Source: a virus. From it: a stretch of DNA of 64,000 nt. A model generated the notes under the pieces. The model made no database searches. It had not been told where the DNA came from and saw only the letters and a list, made by a program, of their open reading frames with translations. How positions within the stretch are numbered: position 1 is the stretch's first letter; every line of letters starts with the position of its first letter. Made by a program: the position numbers and the translations under genes. The stretch covers positions 248,001-312,000 of IMG/VR virus record IMGVR_UViG_3300027759_004177, one strand, 5' to 3'. Of the stretch, positions 33,429-44,200 are shown in pieces.

Positions 33429-35627
33429 ATGGCTATCAAACGTCAAGCAGAAACTGCTGCAATCGTCAATCCCTTGCATCGATACGCATCCTACACCTAC
33501 TCGTGGAGCCTATGGTTGTTGGCTCCATCTGACTACAACTCACTTATGAATTCTCTAGGGCCAGAAGAAGCCATGTCATGGAAACCTGCCAGTAGTCGAA
33601 GTTTTGTGCTGGCCCAAGACGGAGGCCTCTATCCCGGGGAGAAGTTTAGACAGCCCGGCACTAACGGGTTAAACTATCATATACAAAATGTGCAATTTGA
33701 TACTGTGGTAGCGCCAAATAAAACCAGCAGAAGCAGCAACACGATCAAAGGATCAATGACCATATTGGAACCATATGGTGTAACCTTGATCGACTCGCTG
33801 GTTGCAGCATCGTTTGATGGAACAAAATTTAATAACTACACCCAAAATCCCTACATGTTGCAACTGGAATTTTTTGGTTATGACGACAACGGAGAGCAAA
33901 TTCCCAAAGGTCGCTCAGACCTTGTTACTTACAACAAGCGTTTTCCTATCAGTTTGTTGACCATGAAGATCGAAGTCACTACCCGCGGCTCAGAATACAA
34001 GATAGATTTTGTGCCCGGCGGCGCCATGGTACACCAATCAACTTCGTACAGCACCACACCCGAACAATTTAACATCACAGCCGACACCGTTGACGCATTC
34101 TTTAACGGCCCCGAGGGTCTGGCAGAGCAGTGGCAAGCATATTCTAATCAACAAGTAAAGCAAAAACAGGCAGAATTGGCAGACGGTATCTTTTTTAAAA
34201 TTGATCCACTGATAGGTGAATCTAAAATAGTAAATGAAAGCAAAGTTTCTTTGGCCAAGGCCAATCCCAAAGCCAAAAACATAGATTTAAAAAGTTCAAC
34301 ATTTACCATTCCTCGCGGAACCCCGATACTAGACATCATTACCAAAGTAATGGCACACAGCGATTTTTTAATACAAAAACAATTGGGCTTAGAAGAGACC
34401 ATTTATGAAAATCCCGACCTGTTTGACGCAACAAAAGTATTCAATGCATTTAAAACCACAACAAAATTAGAATACGGTGGCATAGATCTTACCGGGCAAC
34501 GTCAAGGCCCAGCTATTGACATAATTACAGGACGGTACCCTAAGATTGTAACTTATAACATACATCAGTATGCAATATGGAATGCCAAGCACCCAAAGGC
34601 AAACCAACTGGCCAACAGCTATCCGTACACAAACAAATACTACAATTACATTTACACTGGCCTAAACACAGATATCATTGATCTTAAAATAAATTTTGAC
34701 AGCACCTATTACACCGCAATTATGGCCTTTACCAATACCAAGGCTGCAGAAGACTCAACCAAAGATACTGACGTGGCTGTGGCAAATAATACAGCCGAAG
34801 GCAGAAACACCACAATCGCTTTGAATCCAACAATTTTTGCAAAACTGTTCCCGCAACTGGCGTCAATAGCAACTGTTACACCTCTACAGTATAGATTTAT
34901 TGTGGATGATGTTCGTGAAACATCATTAATGAATGTCAAAGATCGGCCTGCGGCACAGGTAGCAGCCGACGTGTTAAAAAGTATATATACTGCACAAAAT
35001 CAAGAAATGTTGGCATTGCAATTGACCATTGTTGGCGATCCTACCTTGATCAAACAGGACGATTGGTTATATGTACCCGACCCTAGAGACAACACTGACT
35101 TTTCACGATGGGACATATCAAGTGCAGATTATACTCAAAAGTACGGACATATTCCCATGGACCGCGGACAAGTGGCTGTGCGTGTGATTATAAATTCTCC
35201 TGTTGACATGGATCTTGATTACGAAGATGGCAATCAAGGTCTGGCCTATCCCCAACCCAAATACAGTCAAAGTTTGTTTAGTGGTCAATATATAATAGTA
35301 TCGATTACTAATCGATTTGCCAACGGAAAATTTGAACAGGTATTAAATCTGGCTAGAATTCATAACGACGAAATCCCAACAGCATTTGAACTGGCAAGAA
35401 ATGGAGACGGTAGAAACCCAGTTGAATTGGGCTCACGGATTGACAAAGAACTATCACAGACCAATCCCAATCTGCCAGCTGGCGACTACGATCCCGACAA
35501 TGTCGGTGCTAACGAACTCTCTCCGGGAACCACACTGATATTAAATCCCAGTGGCACTGGATCTAAAGTCTGGGAGATACAAGTCAACGGACTAGGCCCT
35601 AGAGACGACAAACAAAACACGGAATAA
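33429..35627 (+). CDS. Baseplate hub structural protein (gp27-like candidate)
   Basis: This 732-residue protein lies between gp53 and the gp5-like spike. Residues 20-150 begin with YASYTYSWSLWLLAPSDYNSL. The central part is a large beta domain, and the end reads KYSQSLFSGQYIIVSITNRF, FEQVLNLARIHND (about 620-660). The final G-x-Y-x-I-x-x-x-x-x-x-x-x-FxQxLxLxR pattern is typical of gp27/gpD hub proteins that carry the spike. It is nearly twice the length of T4 gp27 (391). The hub assignment is inferred from this motif and from the position just before the gp5-like gene. Confidence 0.55.
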   Translation: MAIKRQAETAAIVNPLHRYASYTYSWSLWLLAPSDYNSLMNSLGPEEAMSWKPASSRSFVLAQDGGLYPGEKFRQPGTNGLNYHIQNVQFDTVVAPNKTSRSSNTIKGSMTILEPYGVTLIDSLVAASFDGTKFNNYTQNPYMLQLEFFGYDDNGEQIPKGRSDLVTYNKRFPISLLTMKIEVTTRGSEYKIDFVPGGAMVHQSTSYSTTPEQFNITADTVDAFFNGPEGLAEQWQAYSNQQVKQKQAELADGIFFKIDPLIGESKIVNESKVSLAKANPKAKNIDLKSSTFTIPRGTPILDIITKVMAHSDFLIQKQLGLEETIYENPDLFDATKVFNAFKTTTKLEYGGIDLTGQRQGPAIDIITGRYPKIVTYNIHQYAIWNAKHPKANQLANSYPYTNKYYNYIYTGLNTDIIDLKINFDSTYYTAIMAFTNTKAAEDSTKDTDVAVANNTAEGRNTTIALNPTIFAKLFPQLASIATVTPLQYRFIVDDVRETSLMNVKDRPAAQVAADVLKSIYTAQNQEMLALQLTIVGDPTLIKQDDWLYVPDPRDNTDFSRWDISSADYTQKYGHIPMDRGQVAVRVIINSPVDMDLDYEDGNQGLAYPQPKYSQSLFSGQYIIVSITNRFANGKFEQVLNLARIHNDEIPTAFELARNGDGRNPVELGSRIDKELSQTNPNLPAGDYDPDNVGANELSPGTTLILNPSGTGSKVWEIQVNGLGPRDDKQNTE

Positions 35628-35635
35628 CACAGCAC

Positions 35636-37039
35636 ATGGCCACAGATCAAATTAGAAAATCCGGCGACGACCCTACTGCGGTAGGTGATGCTAAATCCAC
35701 ACCTAAAAATCCAGGTCCATACGAAGCGGTAGTGGTGGCCCACGCCACCGGCGCCAGACTGGGACAGTTGCGTGTCAGAGTCATCTCCACAACAGGTAGA
35801 AAGCCCGCGGGATTTGAAGATAATGCTGTAACGGCCAATTACTGTAGCCCATTCTTTGGAACAACCTACGGAACTGATCAACAATCTGCTGTGCCCGACG
35901 GGGCATTTACTTCAGGACAAAGCTACGGTATGTGGATGGTACCACCGGACATTGGCAACAAAGTATTGGTAATGTGTACACCCAATGGCGACTGGTATTG
36001 GATTGGTTGTATCTACGATAGTAGCAGTCATCACATGGTTCCGGCAATTGGCCGTAACATCGGCGGCAAAGACCGTACCAGAGCACCAGGATCCCTGCCG
36101 GCATCAGGATCCAGTAACTTGCCAGTGGTAGAGTACAACACCAAATATGAAACCACAGCATTTGATGCCGACGGTTTAGAAAACACACCACGCTACACAC
36201 ACGAATTTCAAGTTGCCAAACTAGTAATGCAAGGCCTAGACAGAGACCCTATACGTGGCGCTATCAGTTCCAGTAGTATGCGTGAAAGCCCCAGCAACGT
36301 GTACGGTATCAGTACACCTGGACGCAAAGTAAGCAAAACGGATCAAGTGCCGGGCTCACCCGACTTGGTATATGCCAGACAAGGTGGTCACACGTTTGTG
36401 ATGGATGACGGTGACAAAGACGGAAAAGATCAGCTGATGAGATTGCGTACCACGGGCGGTCATCAGATCTTGATGAATGATTCAGAAAACGTTTTGTACA
36501 TCGCCAGTGCCAGCGGACAACACTGGCTGGAATTCAGCAAAAATGGCCAGATAAACGTTTACGGTGCAGCCGGCTTTAATCTACGCACACAAGGAGTATT
36601 GAACCTACACAGCGATGTCATGCTGAACATGAGTGCTCCAAACATCAAAATGACTGCCATGGGCAACGACAAAGTACCTCTGGGATCGATTAACATGGCC
36701 ACATCGGGCAACTTCAGTGCCAGTGCTGTGGGCATGGCCAGTTTAAAATGCAATGGTATGCTGACTTTAAGCGCCGTTGGCAAAGCCAGTTTGACTGCTG
36801 GCGGCTGGTTAAGTTTGAGCAGCGTAGTAAAAACCAGTGTGTTTGGCGGCATGCTGATGTTGAACTCGGGCAAGCCTGGTATACCAATGCCAGTTACTCC
36901 GCCCACAGTCACACCAAAACCAGATACAAAATTACAAGGCGGCGTATGGAACACTGGCGGGGTAATCATGACAGCCTGCACAGTAGCACCGGCACATGAG
37001 CCATGGACAGACGCCAACGGACAAAGGCCTAAGAAATAA
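35636..37039 (+). CDS. 5: Baseplate central spike protein gp5-like (no lysozyme domain)
   Basis: This 467-residue spike protein has an N-terminal OB fold (about 28-140) with ARLGQLRVRVISTTG, PPDIGNKVLVMCTPNGDWYW and IGCIYD. A middle segment follows, then a C-terminal beta-helix of short repeats (about 285-420: GGHQILMNDSENVLYIASAS, then repeats of MxxSxxx and LSxxGK). The T4-type lysozyme domain between the OB fold and needle is absent. The next gene, overlapping by one base, encodes a lysozyme-like protein that may supply this activity separately. It is expected to puncture the outer membrane. Confidence 0.85.
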   Translation: MATDQIRKSGDDPTAVGDAKSTPKNPGPYEAVVVAHATGARLGQLRVRVISTTGRKPAGFEDNAVTANYCSPFFGTTYGTDQQSAVPDGAFTSGQSYGMWMVPPDIGNKVLVMCTPNGDWYWIGCIYDSSSHHMVPAIGRNIGGKDRTRAPGSLPASGSSNLPVVEYNTKYETTAFDADGLENTPRYTHEFQVAKLVMQGLDRDPIRGAISSSSMRESPSNVYGISTPGRKVSKTDQVPGSPDLVYARQGGHTFVMDDGDKDGKDQLMRLRTTGGHQILMNDSENVLYIASASGQHWLEFSKNGQINVYGAAGFNLRTQGVLNLHSDVMLNMSAPNIKMTAMGNDKVPLGSINMATSGNFSASAVGMASLKCNGMLTLSAVGKASLTAGGWLSLSSVVKTSVFGGMLMLNSGKPGIPMPVTPPTVTPKPDTKLQGGVWNTGGVIMTACTVAPAHEPWTDANGQRPKK

Positions 37040-37686
37040 TGGACGCAGGAATAGTTCAAGCCACCCGCACACTACCACCCAACCCTTTGCCAGTCAGTTG
37101 GCTGGGCCGCTCCGACATGGTTGCAGCTTGTCCAGACTGGGCAGTTATAGCACAGTTATCTAATATTCAACAACAAAATCTTCTGGCACAAATAGCCTAC
37201 GTGTCCAGTGCCTGGGATTATACAAAAATTGGCACCAACAACGAGCTGGGTAGATATCAATTTGATACCGACACGTTAGAAACTTACAGTTTATTAACCA
37301 CAGGATCAAATGCCAGCTACGGCACAGATTGCGTAAATTATCAACATTGTTGGCGAGCACCGTTTAGTACCTATGCTGATTATTTGACAGAAGTTGCCAA
37401 CATAAACGATTTTTTAACCAACACATCAGCACAAGAACTTTTGGCCTATCAACGTCTAGTAGATCTATACAGTGATTGTATCAAAATTGCCGCGATAAAA
37501 ATCAACGACACCGCAGATGTGGTGGCAGGTATGCTGTATGTGGCCTGGGAGTTAGGAGCAGGCACAGCCGCCACCCTAAACAATACTACAGGCACAGGTG
37601 CCTATGCCTGGCGCTATTTTAGCGTTGGTTCCGGCGGCAGTTACTATACAGCTGGCCGATACGCCATAACAATACTGAGCAAATAA
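37039..37686 (+). CDS. Lysozyme/transglycosylase-like protein next to the spike
   Basis: This 215-residue protein contains IGTNNELGRYQFDTDTL (about 64-80), with Glu69 in an N-E-x-G-x-YQ arrangement like the catalytic Glu block of lytic transglycosylases and phage tail lysozymes. The helix VVAGMLYVAWELGAG and YAWRYFSVGSGG near the C-terminus also fit a lysozyme-like alpha fold. Its ATG overlaps the spike stop (TAATG), and gp25 follows eight bases later. It probably cuts peptidoglycan at infection, replacing the missing gp5 lysozyme domain. The glutamate assignment is by pattern only; no fold search was done. Confidence 0.6.
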   Translation: MDAGIVQATRTLPPNPLPVSWLGRSDMVAACPDWAVIAQLSNIQQQNLLAQIAYVSSAWDYTKIGTNNELGRYQFDTDTLETYSLLTTGSNASYGTDCVNYQHCWRAPFSTYADYLTEVANINDFLTNTSAQELLAYQRLVDLYSDCIKIAAIKINDTADVVAGMLYVAWELGAGTAATLNNTTGTGAYAWRYFSVGSGGSYYTAGRYAITILSK

Positions 37687-37689
37687 ATA
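37682..37689 (+). promoter_or_regulatory. Late-promoter-like motif (AATAAATA)
   Basis: AATAAATA overlaps the stop of the lysozyme-like gene, six bases before the gp25 ATG. It is close to consensus but too near the start codon for a normal leader, so it may be chance. Confidence 0.25.
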
Positions 37690-37694
37690 CTATT

Positions 37695-38069
37695 ATGACA
37701 ATATATCGCGGATTCAGCACCAGACTCAATGCCAAAAAGTACAGACTAACTGATTTCCAATTGGCCAAACAAGACATGATCAACCACTTTGAAATACGCA
37801 AAGGTGAAAAACTCATGAACCCTGATTTTGGCAGCATAATCTGGGACATGTTGTTTGAACCCTTGACTGAAGACACCAAACAAATTATCACCAATGATAT
37901 CACACGTATTGTGAGCTACGACCCCAGACTTGCTGTGCAACAAGTAGCAGTAACCGAGCAGGACAATGGGTTTTTAATAGCAATTGATGTGGCTTATATT
38001 CCCACTGATCAAACAGAAACTATTGCTTTAAATTTTGATCGTGCCAACAATAGATTAATTACTAATTAA
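37695..38069 (+). CDS. 25: Baseplate wedge protein gp25
   Basis: This 124-residue protein of the GPW/gp25 family is an inner baseplate protein, lysozyme-like in fold but structural. Visible motifs are YRLTDFQLAKQDMINHFEIR (about 15-35), KGEKLMNPDFGSIIWDMLFE (about 36-56; the NPxFGxxIxxxLFEP core) and ITRIVSYDPRLAV (about 70-82). Length matches T4 gp25 (132). It lies between the lysozyme-like gene and gp6, in the usual T4-type order. Confidence 0.95.
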   Translation: MTIYRGFSTRLNAKKYRLTDFQLAKQDMINHFEIRKGEKLMNPDFGSIIWDMLFEPLTEDTKQIITNDITRIVSYDPRLAVQQVAVTEQDNGFLIAIDVAYIPTDQTETIALNFDRANNRLITN

Positions 38070-38089
38070 CAGACCATATTATTCTTTCC

Positions 38090-38097
38090 GATAAATA
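38090..38097 (+). promoter_or_regulatory. T4-type late promoter (GATAAATA)
   Basis: GATAAATA, preceded by CC, 21 bases before the gp6 ATG in the 48-base gap after gp25. It would restart transcription for gp6 and the giant gene. Confidence 0.65.
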
Positions 38098-38117
38098 CTT
38101 GATACGGATAAAATAAC

Positions 38118-41100
38118 ATGGCACAAACCACACGTCAAACCAACCTCTTAGTACAGCAAGACTGGACCAAGATCTATCAAACGTTTACCAACGCTGATTT
38201 CACCAGCTATGATTTTGAGACCTTGCGTAACAGCATGATCACCTATCTCAAAACCTACTACCCTGAAACATTCAATGATTTCTTAGAAAGCTCAGAGTAT
38301 CTGGCCTTGATCGACATGATTGCGTTTCTTGGGCAGAGTCTAGCGTTCCGTGCAGACTTGAATGCTCGTGAAAATTTTATTGACACAGCACAGCGTCGTG
38401 ACAGTATTTTAAAACTGGCTCGTATGCTCAGTTACAATCCACAACGCAATACTGGCGCCAGTGGCCTGCTCAAGTTTGAAAGTGTGCGTACCACAGAATT
38501 TCTCACAGACAGTTCGGGCATTAATCTAAGCAACGCCACCATACACTGGAATGATCTTACCAACGAAAACTGGCTGGAACAGTTTACTACTATTCTCAAC
38601 GCGGCCCTGGTCAGTAGCCAAGCAGTGGGCAAGCCTGGCAACAGTCAATACCTTAATAATATCAAAACAGACGAATATACAATTAACCTAAACACCAACA
38701 CCTTGCCTGTTGCTCCATTTACCACAACCATACAAGGCAGTAGTGTGGCATTTGAAGCAGTAAGTGCCACCAGTCTGGGACAGAGTTATCTATACGAACG
38801 TGACCCAACCAGTAGTGGTGCGTTTAACGTTTTGTATCGTAACGACAACAATGGTAACGGTAGCAACAACACCGGTTTCTTTTTGTATTTCAAACAGGGC
38901 AAATTAAATTCTACAGAATTTAACATCACCAATGCCATTCCCAATAACTTTGTCACGGTGGCCACCAACAACATCAACAACACAGATGCTTGGTTATACA
39001 GTTTGGATGTCAACAGAAATGTCAGCGAAAAATGGACCAAAGTTCCAGCCTTGAACGGCATCAATGTTATCTACAATCAATTAACAGAAAAAAATCTTTA
39101 CCAAATCAACACTCGCACCAATGACCAAGTGGATGTGGTGTTTGGTGATGGCAGTTTCAGTAACATACCACAAGGCAGTTTCCGTTTTTATTATCGCACC
39201 GGTAATGGTATCACCTACAGCATTACTCCTGACGACATGGCCAGTGTCAGTGTGGCCTTTAGCTATATCAGCAAACAAAACAGAGTTGAAACGCTGACTA
39301 TCACAGCCAGCTTGAATTATACTGTGACCAATGCCAATGCAGCACCAAGCCTGAGCAGCATCAAGGCCAGTGCTCCGCAACAGTACTACACACAAAATCG
39401 TATGATCACAGCAGAAGACTACAACATCTTCCCACAGACCAACTACGGTAGTATTCAAAAGATCAAAGCAGTTAATCGTACCAGCTCAGGTGTGAGTTTA
39501 TACCTTGACGCACTGGACCCAACTGGCAGTTTCTCCAGCACAAATATCTTTGGCGACGATGGCACAATATCAGCCAACAACAAAATAGGTTCAACACAGT
39601 TTGATTTCTTAACCGATAACGACATTTATTCGGCTGTGTACAATGTGATCATACCAACAATCAACAGCACAGAAGTTAGAAACTACTACTATGGTAATAC
39701 TAGTGTATTTCCAAGATTCAGTGGCAACACCAACACAGTCTCGGGCGGCAATATCAAGTTTAATCAAAACACAGTAAGCACAGGAACCAGTACAGGGTTC
39801 TTGGCCAATTTGGTCAGTAACGTAACTCTACAGGTAGGCGCCAATGTTAGTCATTATCTACGTTATGTTGATACAGGTGCTGTGTTGCAATTCAGTGCAC
39901 CAACCGGATATAGATTCAACAGCGAACATCAGCTACAGTTAGGTAATACCTTGACCAACGCCGGCGACACATTGAATTTTTATGCTGTGGTCACAGACAT
40001 TGTGGCCGATTCGGACCCAACTGTGCCAAACAGAATTACACTTGGCACAGTGGTACCGTCAGGTGCAATTTTAAGTAATGTGAGCTTGGCTGGTGCCGAA
40101 GCTATAGTGCCAGCTTACAAAAACGATTTGAGTACCAGCTTAATTACTACCATAATCACACAAATCAAAGCCTTGTTAAACTTTGGTTTAAAATACAATA
40201 CAACAGTTAGAGTACAATACGAGGATGGCTCATACGGACCTTATGGTGTATGGGAAAATATTACACCAGCCAACATCGGTTCAAGCACAGACTGGATATT
40301 GAAATTTACCTATAATCAAGGCCTATACACAATTAACTATAGAAATCTCGAATACACTTTTGCCAGTGCGGGCAATACCAAGTTTTATTTTGATCCATCA
40401 GTGCGTGTGTACAACTCTGTTATTGGCACCAACGTCAAAGACACTATTAAAATTTTAAAAATTAATACCAAACCTAATGCTACAGCAACATTAGACAATG
40501 ACATAGTATGGCAAATTTATAACACTATCACAGCCACCGATGGATATGTGGATAAAACCAAAGTGTTGGTACAGGTACCGACTACACAGGCTGAAGCTAT
40601 TCCTGACAATCCAGATCTGTACCTTCAAGTTGCTGCCGGCTCTGCAGATAGGGATAGTCTATATTTCCAATATCGTCATAATGTTCCTGGACGTAGCCGT
40701 ATCAATCCAACCCCAGTAAACATCGTTGACGTTTATGTGTTGACATCAACTTATGCTATAGATTATGCAAATTATCTCAAAGATCTCACTGGCACCATCG
40801 CAGAACCAGAATTGCCAACCAGTACCAGCTTAGAAACAGCATATAGTGATTTGGATAATTATAAAGCAGTGAGTGATACGCTAATTTATAATCCAGCAAA
40901 GTTTAAACCCTTGTTCGGGGCCAAGGCCGATGTCAGTCTACGTGCCCGATTCCAGGTAGTAAAAAATCCAGCGGCCAACGTGACAGACAACGAAATTAAG
41001 AGTCAAGTTATTACTGCGGTAAACAAATATTTTGACGTGAGCAACTGGGATTTTGGGGAAACATTTTATTTCAGTGAATTGGCTGCATACTTGCATTCAA

Positions 41101-41294
41101 CATTGACACCTAACATATCAAGTGTGTTGATTGTGCCAGCAAGTAATAATTTGGTGTTTGGTAACTACTTCCAAATCAACGCCGAACCATGGGAAATTAT
41201 TACCAGTGCCGCCACAGTCAATGATGTTGAAATAATTTCAGCTATCACAGCCGCTCAATTGAATTTGGGCAATACATTAGTCGGAACATATTAA
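38118..41294 (+). CDS. 6: Baseplate wedge protein gp6
   Basis: This 1058-residue protein has gp6/GpJ-type N-terminal signatures: YDFETLRNSMITYLKTYYPE (about 34-53), ESSEYLALIDMIAFLGQSLA and RADLNARENFIDTAQRRDSI (about 60-100), then KLARMLSYNPQRN. An internal RMITAEDYNIFPQ segment lies near residue 434. It forms the wedge that joins adjacent baseplate sectors. T4 gp6 is 660 residues, so this one carries an expanded beta-rich middle region, as in cyanophages. It overlaps the giant gene by one base (TAATG). Confidence 0.93.
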   Translation: MAQTTRQTNLLVQQDWTKIYQTFTNADFTSYDFETLRNSMITYLKTYYPETFNDFLESSEYLALIDMIAFLGQSLAFRADLNARENFIDTAQRRDSILKLARMLSYNPQRNTGASGLLKFESVRTTEFLTDSSGINLSNATIHWNDLTNENWLEQFTTILNAALVSSQAVGKPGNSQYLNNIKTDEYTINLNTNTLPVAPFTTTIQGSSVAFEAVSATSLGQSYLYERDPTSSGAFNVLYRNDNNGNGSNNTGFFLYFKQGKLNSTEFNITNAIPNNFVTVATNNINNTDAWLYSLDVNRNVSEKWTKVPALNGINVIYNQLTEKNLYQINTRTNDQVDVVFGDGSFSNIPQGSFRFYYRTGNGITYSITPDDMASVSVAFSYISKQNRVETLTITASLNYTVTNANAAPSLSSIKASAPQQYYTQNRMITAEDYNIFPQTNYGSIQKIKAVNRTSSGVSLYLDALDPTGSFSSTNIFGDDGTISANNKIGSTQFDFLTDNDIYSAVYNVIIPTINSTEVRNYYYGNTSVFPRFSGNTNTVSGGNIKFNQNTVSTGTSTGFLANLVSNVTLQVGANVSHYLRYVDTGAVLQFSAPTGYRFNSEHQLQLGNTLTNAGDTLNFYAVVTDIVADSDPTVPNRITLGTVVPSGAILSNVSLAGAEAIVPAYKNDLSTSLITTIITQIKALLNFGLKYNTTVRVQYEDGSYGPYGVWENITPANIGSSTDWILKFTYNQGLYTINYRNLEYTFASAGNTKFYFDPSVRVYNSVIGTNVKDTIKILKINTKPNATATLDNDIVWQIYNTITATDGYVDKTKVLVQVPTTQAEAIPDNPDLYLQVAAGSADRDSLYFQYRHNVPGRSRINPTPVNIVDVYVLTSTYAIDYANYLKDLTGTIAEPELPTSTSLETAYSDLDNYKAVSDTLIYNPAKFKPLFGAKADVSLRARFQVVKNPAANVTDNEIKSQVITAVNKYFDVSNWDFGETFYFSELAAYLHSTLTPNISSVLIVPASNNLVFGNYFQINAEPWEIITSAATVNDVEIISAITAAQLNLGNTLVGTY

Positions 41295-44200
41295 TGGCCA
41301 TAGTCAACACAATTAATTTTTTACCAAGGATATTCCGTACACCAACCAATCAACGATTCCTTGGTGCCACCATGGACCACTTAACGTCCGACGCAATCAA
41401 CACACCTGTCAACGGATACATAGGTCGAACATTTGCTCCTACCTACAAACCAGGAGACAATTATGTACCTGAATCAACCGATCTACGAAAAAACTATCAA
41501 TTGGAACCCAGTGCTGTAGTAACTGACAGCAACGGTGAAATAACATTTAACACTGGTTACATTGATCTATTACAAAACATAAAAAATTATGGCGGCCTAA
41601 CAGACAATCAGCAACGCTTGTTTGGTAGCGAAATGTACAGCTGGGACGGACATTTTGATTACGATAAATTTGTAAACTATTACAATTATTATTGGTTACC
41701 CGATGGGCCAGACTTTGTGCCAATTTATGGAAATCAAGCGCCTTATACTGCTGATTACACAGTAGTGCGAAACGGTGCCGTTGGTGGATACACATTTACC
41801 GGCAAGGGATATCAGCCCAATACTCAACTGACTTTGGTTCGTGGCGGAGTCTACACATTTACTATCAATCAACCCGGTCATGACTTTTGGATACAACGTA
41901 GCCCCGGTGTCAACGGCATTGATCCCAATATTCCCACGGTAAGTACCCGAGATGTATACGGTGTTACCAACAATGGCGCCAGCACTGGCACAGTAACTTT
42001 CCGTGTACCTCTGTACAACGCACAAGATTTTTATATCTTGATGCCAATCAAGTCCAGCGTTGATGCGGCAACCACACTCAAATACATCGACATACAAAAT
42101 CGTTTATTAAGTAATTTCCTAAACCAGTACCCAGATGGTATTGATGGTATTAATAATCAGCTACAAAACAAAACTTTAATATTCATTGGCAACGACGAGG
42201 ACGATACCAATTGGACCACCCCTGCAGTCAGCCCAGCATACACCAGCTTAGATGTGGCCAGCATCCGTCCCGGAGACATTATCAATGATGCCACTCGAGT
42301 TAAAACTTGGAAAATTAATTTGGTTGCTGTTGATAGTGCTGCTACAGATTTTATTATACAACTATCCCCGGAAACCACAATTCTAGCAAGAGAAAAAGTT
42401 TTTATAAGCTCAGGTAAAACCTATGCTTCACAAAAGTTTTGGCTCAACGATAATCTAGCATACAATGTAGAACCAGCAATTACCGCAAACACAGATCGCC
42501 TATACTATCAAGACAGTAGCAATCCGGGGTTTGTTGGCGAAATACGCATAATAAACAACACGTCAGACACAATCGAAGTTGACACAGAAATTGTTGGTCG
42601 GGTTGGATATACCAGTCCCAATGGTGTGGTGTTTACCAATGGATTAAAGATTCAATTTGACAGTTTAGTCACTCCAGCGTCATACTATAAATTTGAGTAT
42701 GTCAATTACTCAACTTGGCTAACAGCACTCAATGACATGGGTGCTACAGTAACTGGTACCAGTGGCGGTGCAGTGGCGTATAAAGATGAGCAATTGGTTG
42801 GTGAGTGGAACGGAACCACCGGATATAGAATTAGAGAATGGTATGTAGAAGGCGTGGGCACAGCAATTAATTTAGTGCCTGTTGGACAAACAACAGTACC
42901 TGAGGCCTACGGATATCTACTGGATACTACTCCGGACTATATCACAATCAATCGTGGCAGCCGAGATAGAAATCCCTGGGCACGTAGCAATCGTTGGTTC
43001 CACAAAGATGTGATTGCCGCCACCGCTGACTACAATAACACCACTGAAAATTACGGACTCAACTTGCCTGGTCGCAGACCTATCATTGAGTTTGACTCAG
43101 ACCTACAACTTTTTAATTTTGGCCGTCAAGCAAAAAATAGTGTAGATCTAGTGACTTTTGAGGAAACAGATGCATTTGGTATAACTATACCGGCTACTCG
43201 AGTTGAAGGACAAATCACTGCTGTAGTGGATGGTATTACTTTGGCGCCCGGCCACAGAGTTGTATTTGCCAATGACTATGATCTCAATGTTAAAAATAAA
43301 ATATGGGAGGTAACTGTAATTGAAGGACTGGGTGGACAAAATTACATCAACTTGATCGCCACCGATGACAATCCAGTGCTGGCTGGAGAAAATGTTTTGG
43401 TCACCGAAGGCGACAACGCAGGAAAAACTTATTATTTTGATGGTGAAGATTGGTTTGTATCACAATCTAAATCCAGCATAAATCAGATGCCTTTGTTTGA
43501 TCTAGTAGATGCCGACGGATATAGTTTCAGTGACACAACTGTTTATCCAGGATCTACTTTTGCGGGCAACAAGATTTTTAACTACAATGTTGGTACTGGA
43601 AACAACGATACAATCTTGGGATTTCCTTTAAGCTATCAAAATTTCAACAACATCGGTGACATTGTATTTAAAAGTCACTATAATACAGATTCGTTTACTT
43701 ACACATCAGATACCAATACCGGAGCAACTCAAGCCATTGCTTGTAGCACAGGTTATTTAATTAAAAACACCAATTTAACCACACAAGAAAAATTAAATTC
43801 CTGGGTACCGGGTGCTGAAGACAGTAGCCAATATCAGTTGTTTACCAAATTCTTTGATGGGCGAGTGCTTGACATCAATGGAGTCAACAGAGCATTCGTA
43901 CAAGTTGACGTTTTGCCCGCAACAACAGATACTATACCGCACCTCAAAGTCTATAAAAATAATATGCTGTTAACAGCAACAGTTGACTATGAGTTAACCA
44001 CATATGGTATGTACAATATCGTAATCTTTTTATCTGATCCAGCCGTGGGAGACAAACTTGATGTTGCAATTTTTAGCGACACAGCAAGTAAACTGGCACC
44101 ATATGAAGTTCCAAAAAATCTGATTCAAAATCCTCTCAACGAGAATTTTTCAACCATTGCTTTGGGGCAAATTAGAACACACTACAATAAACTGTTAGAA

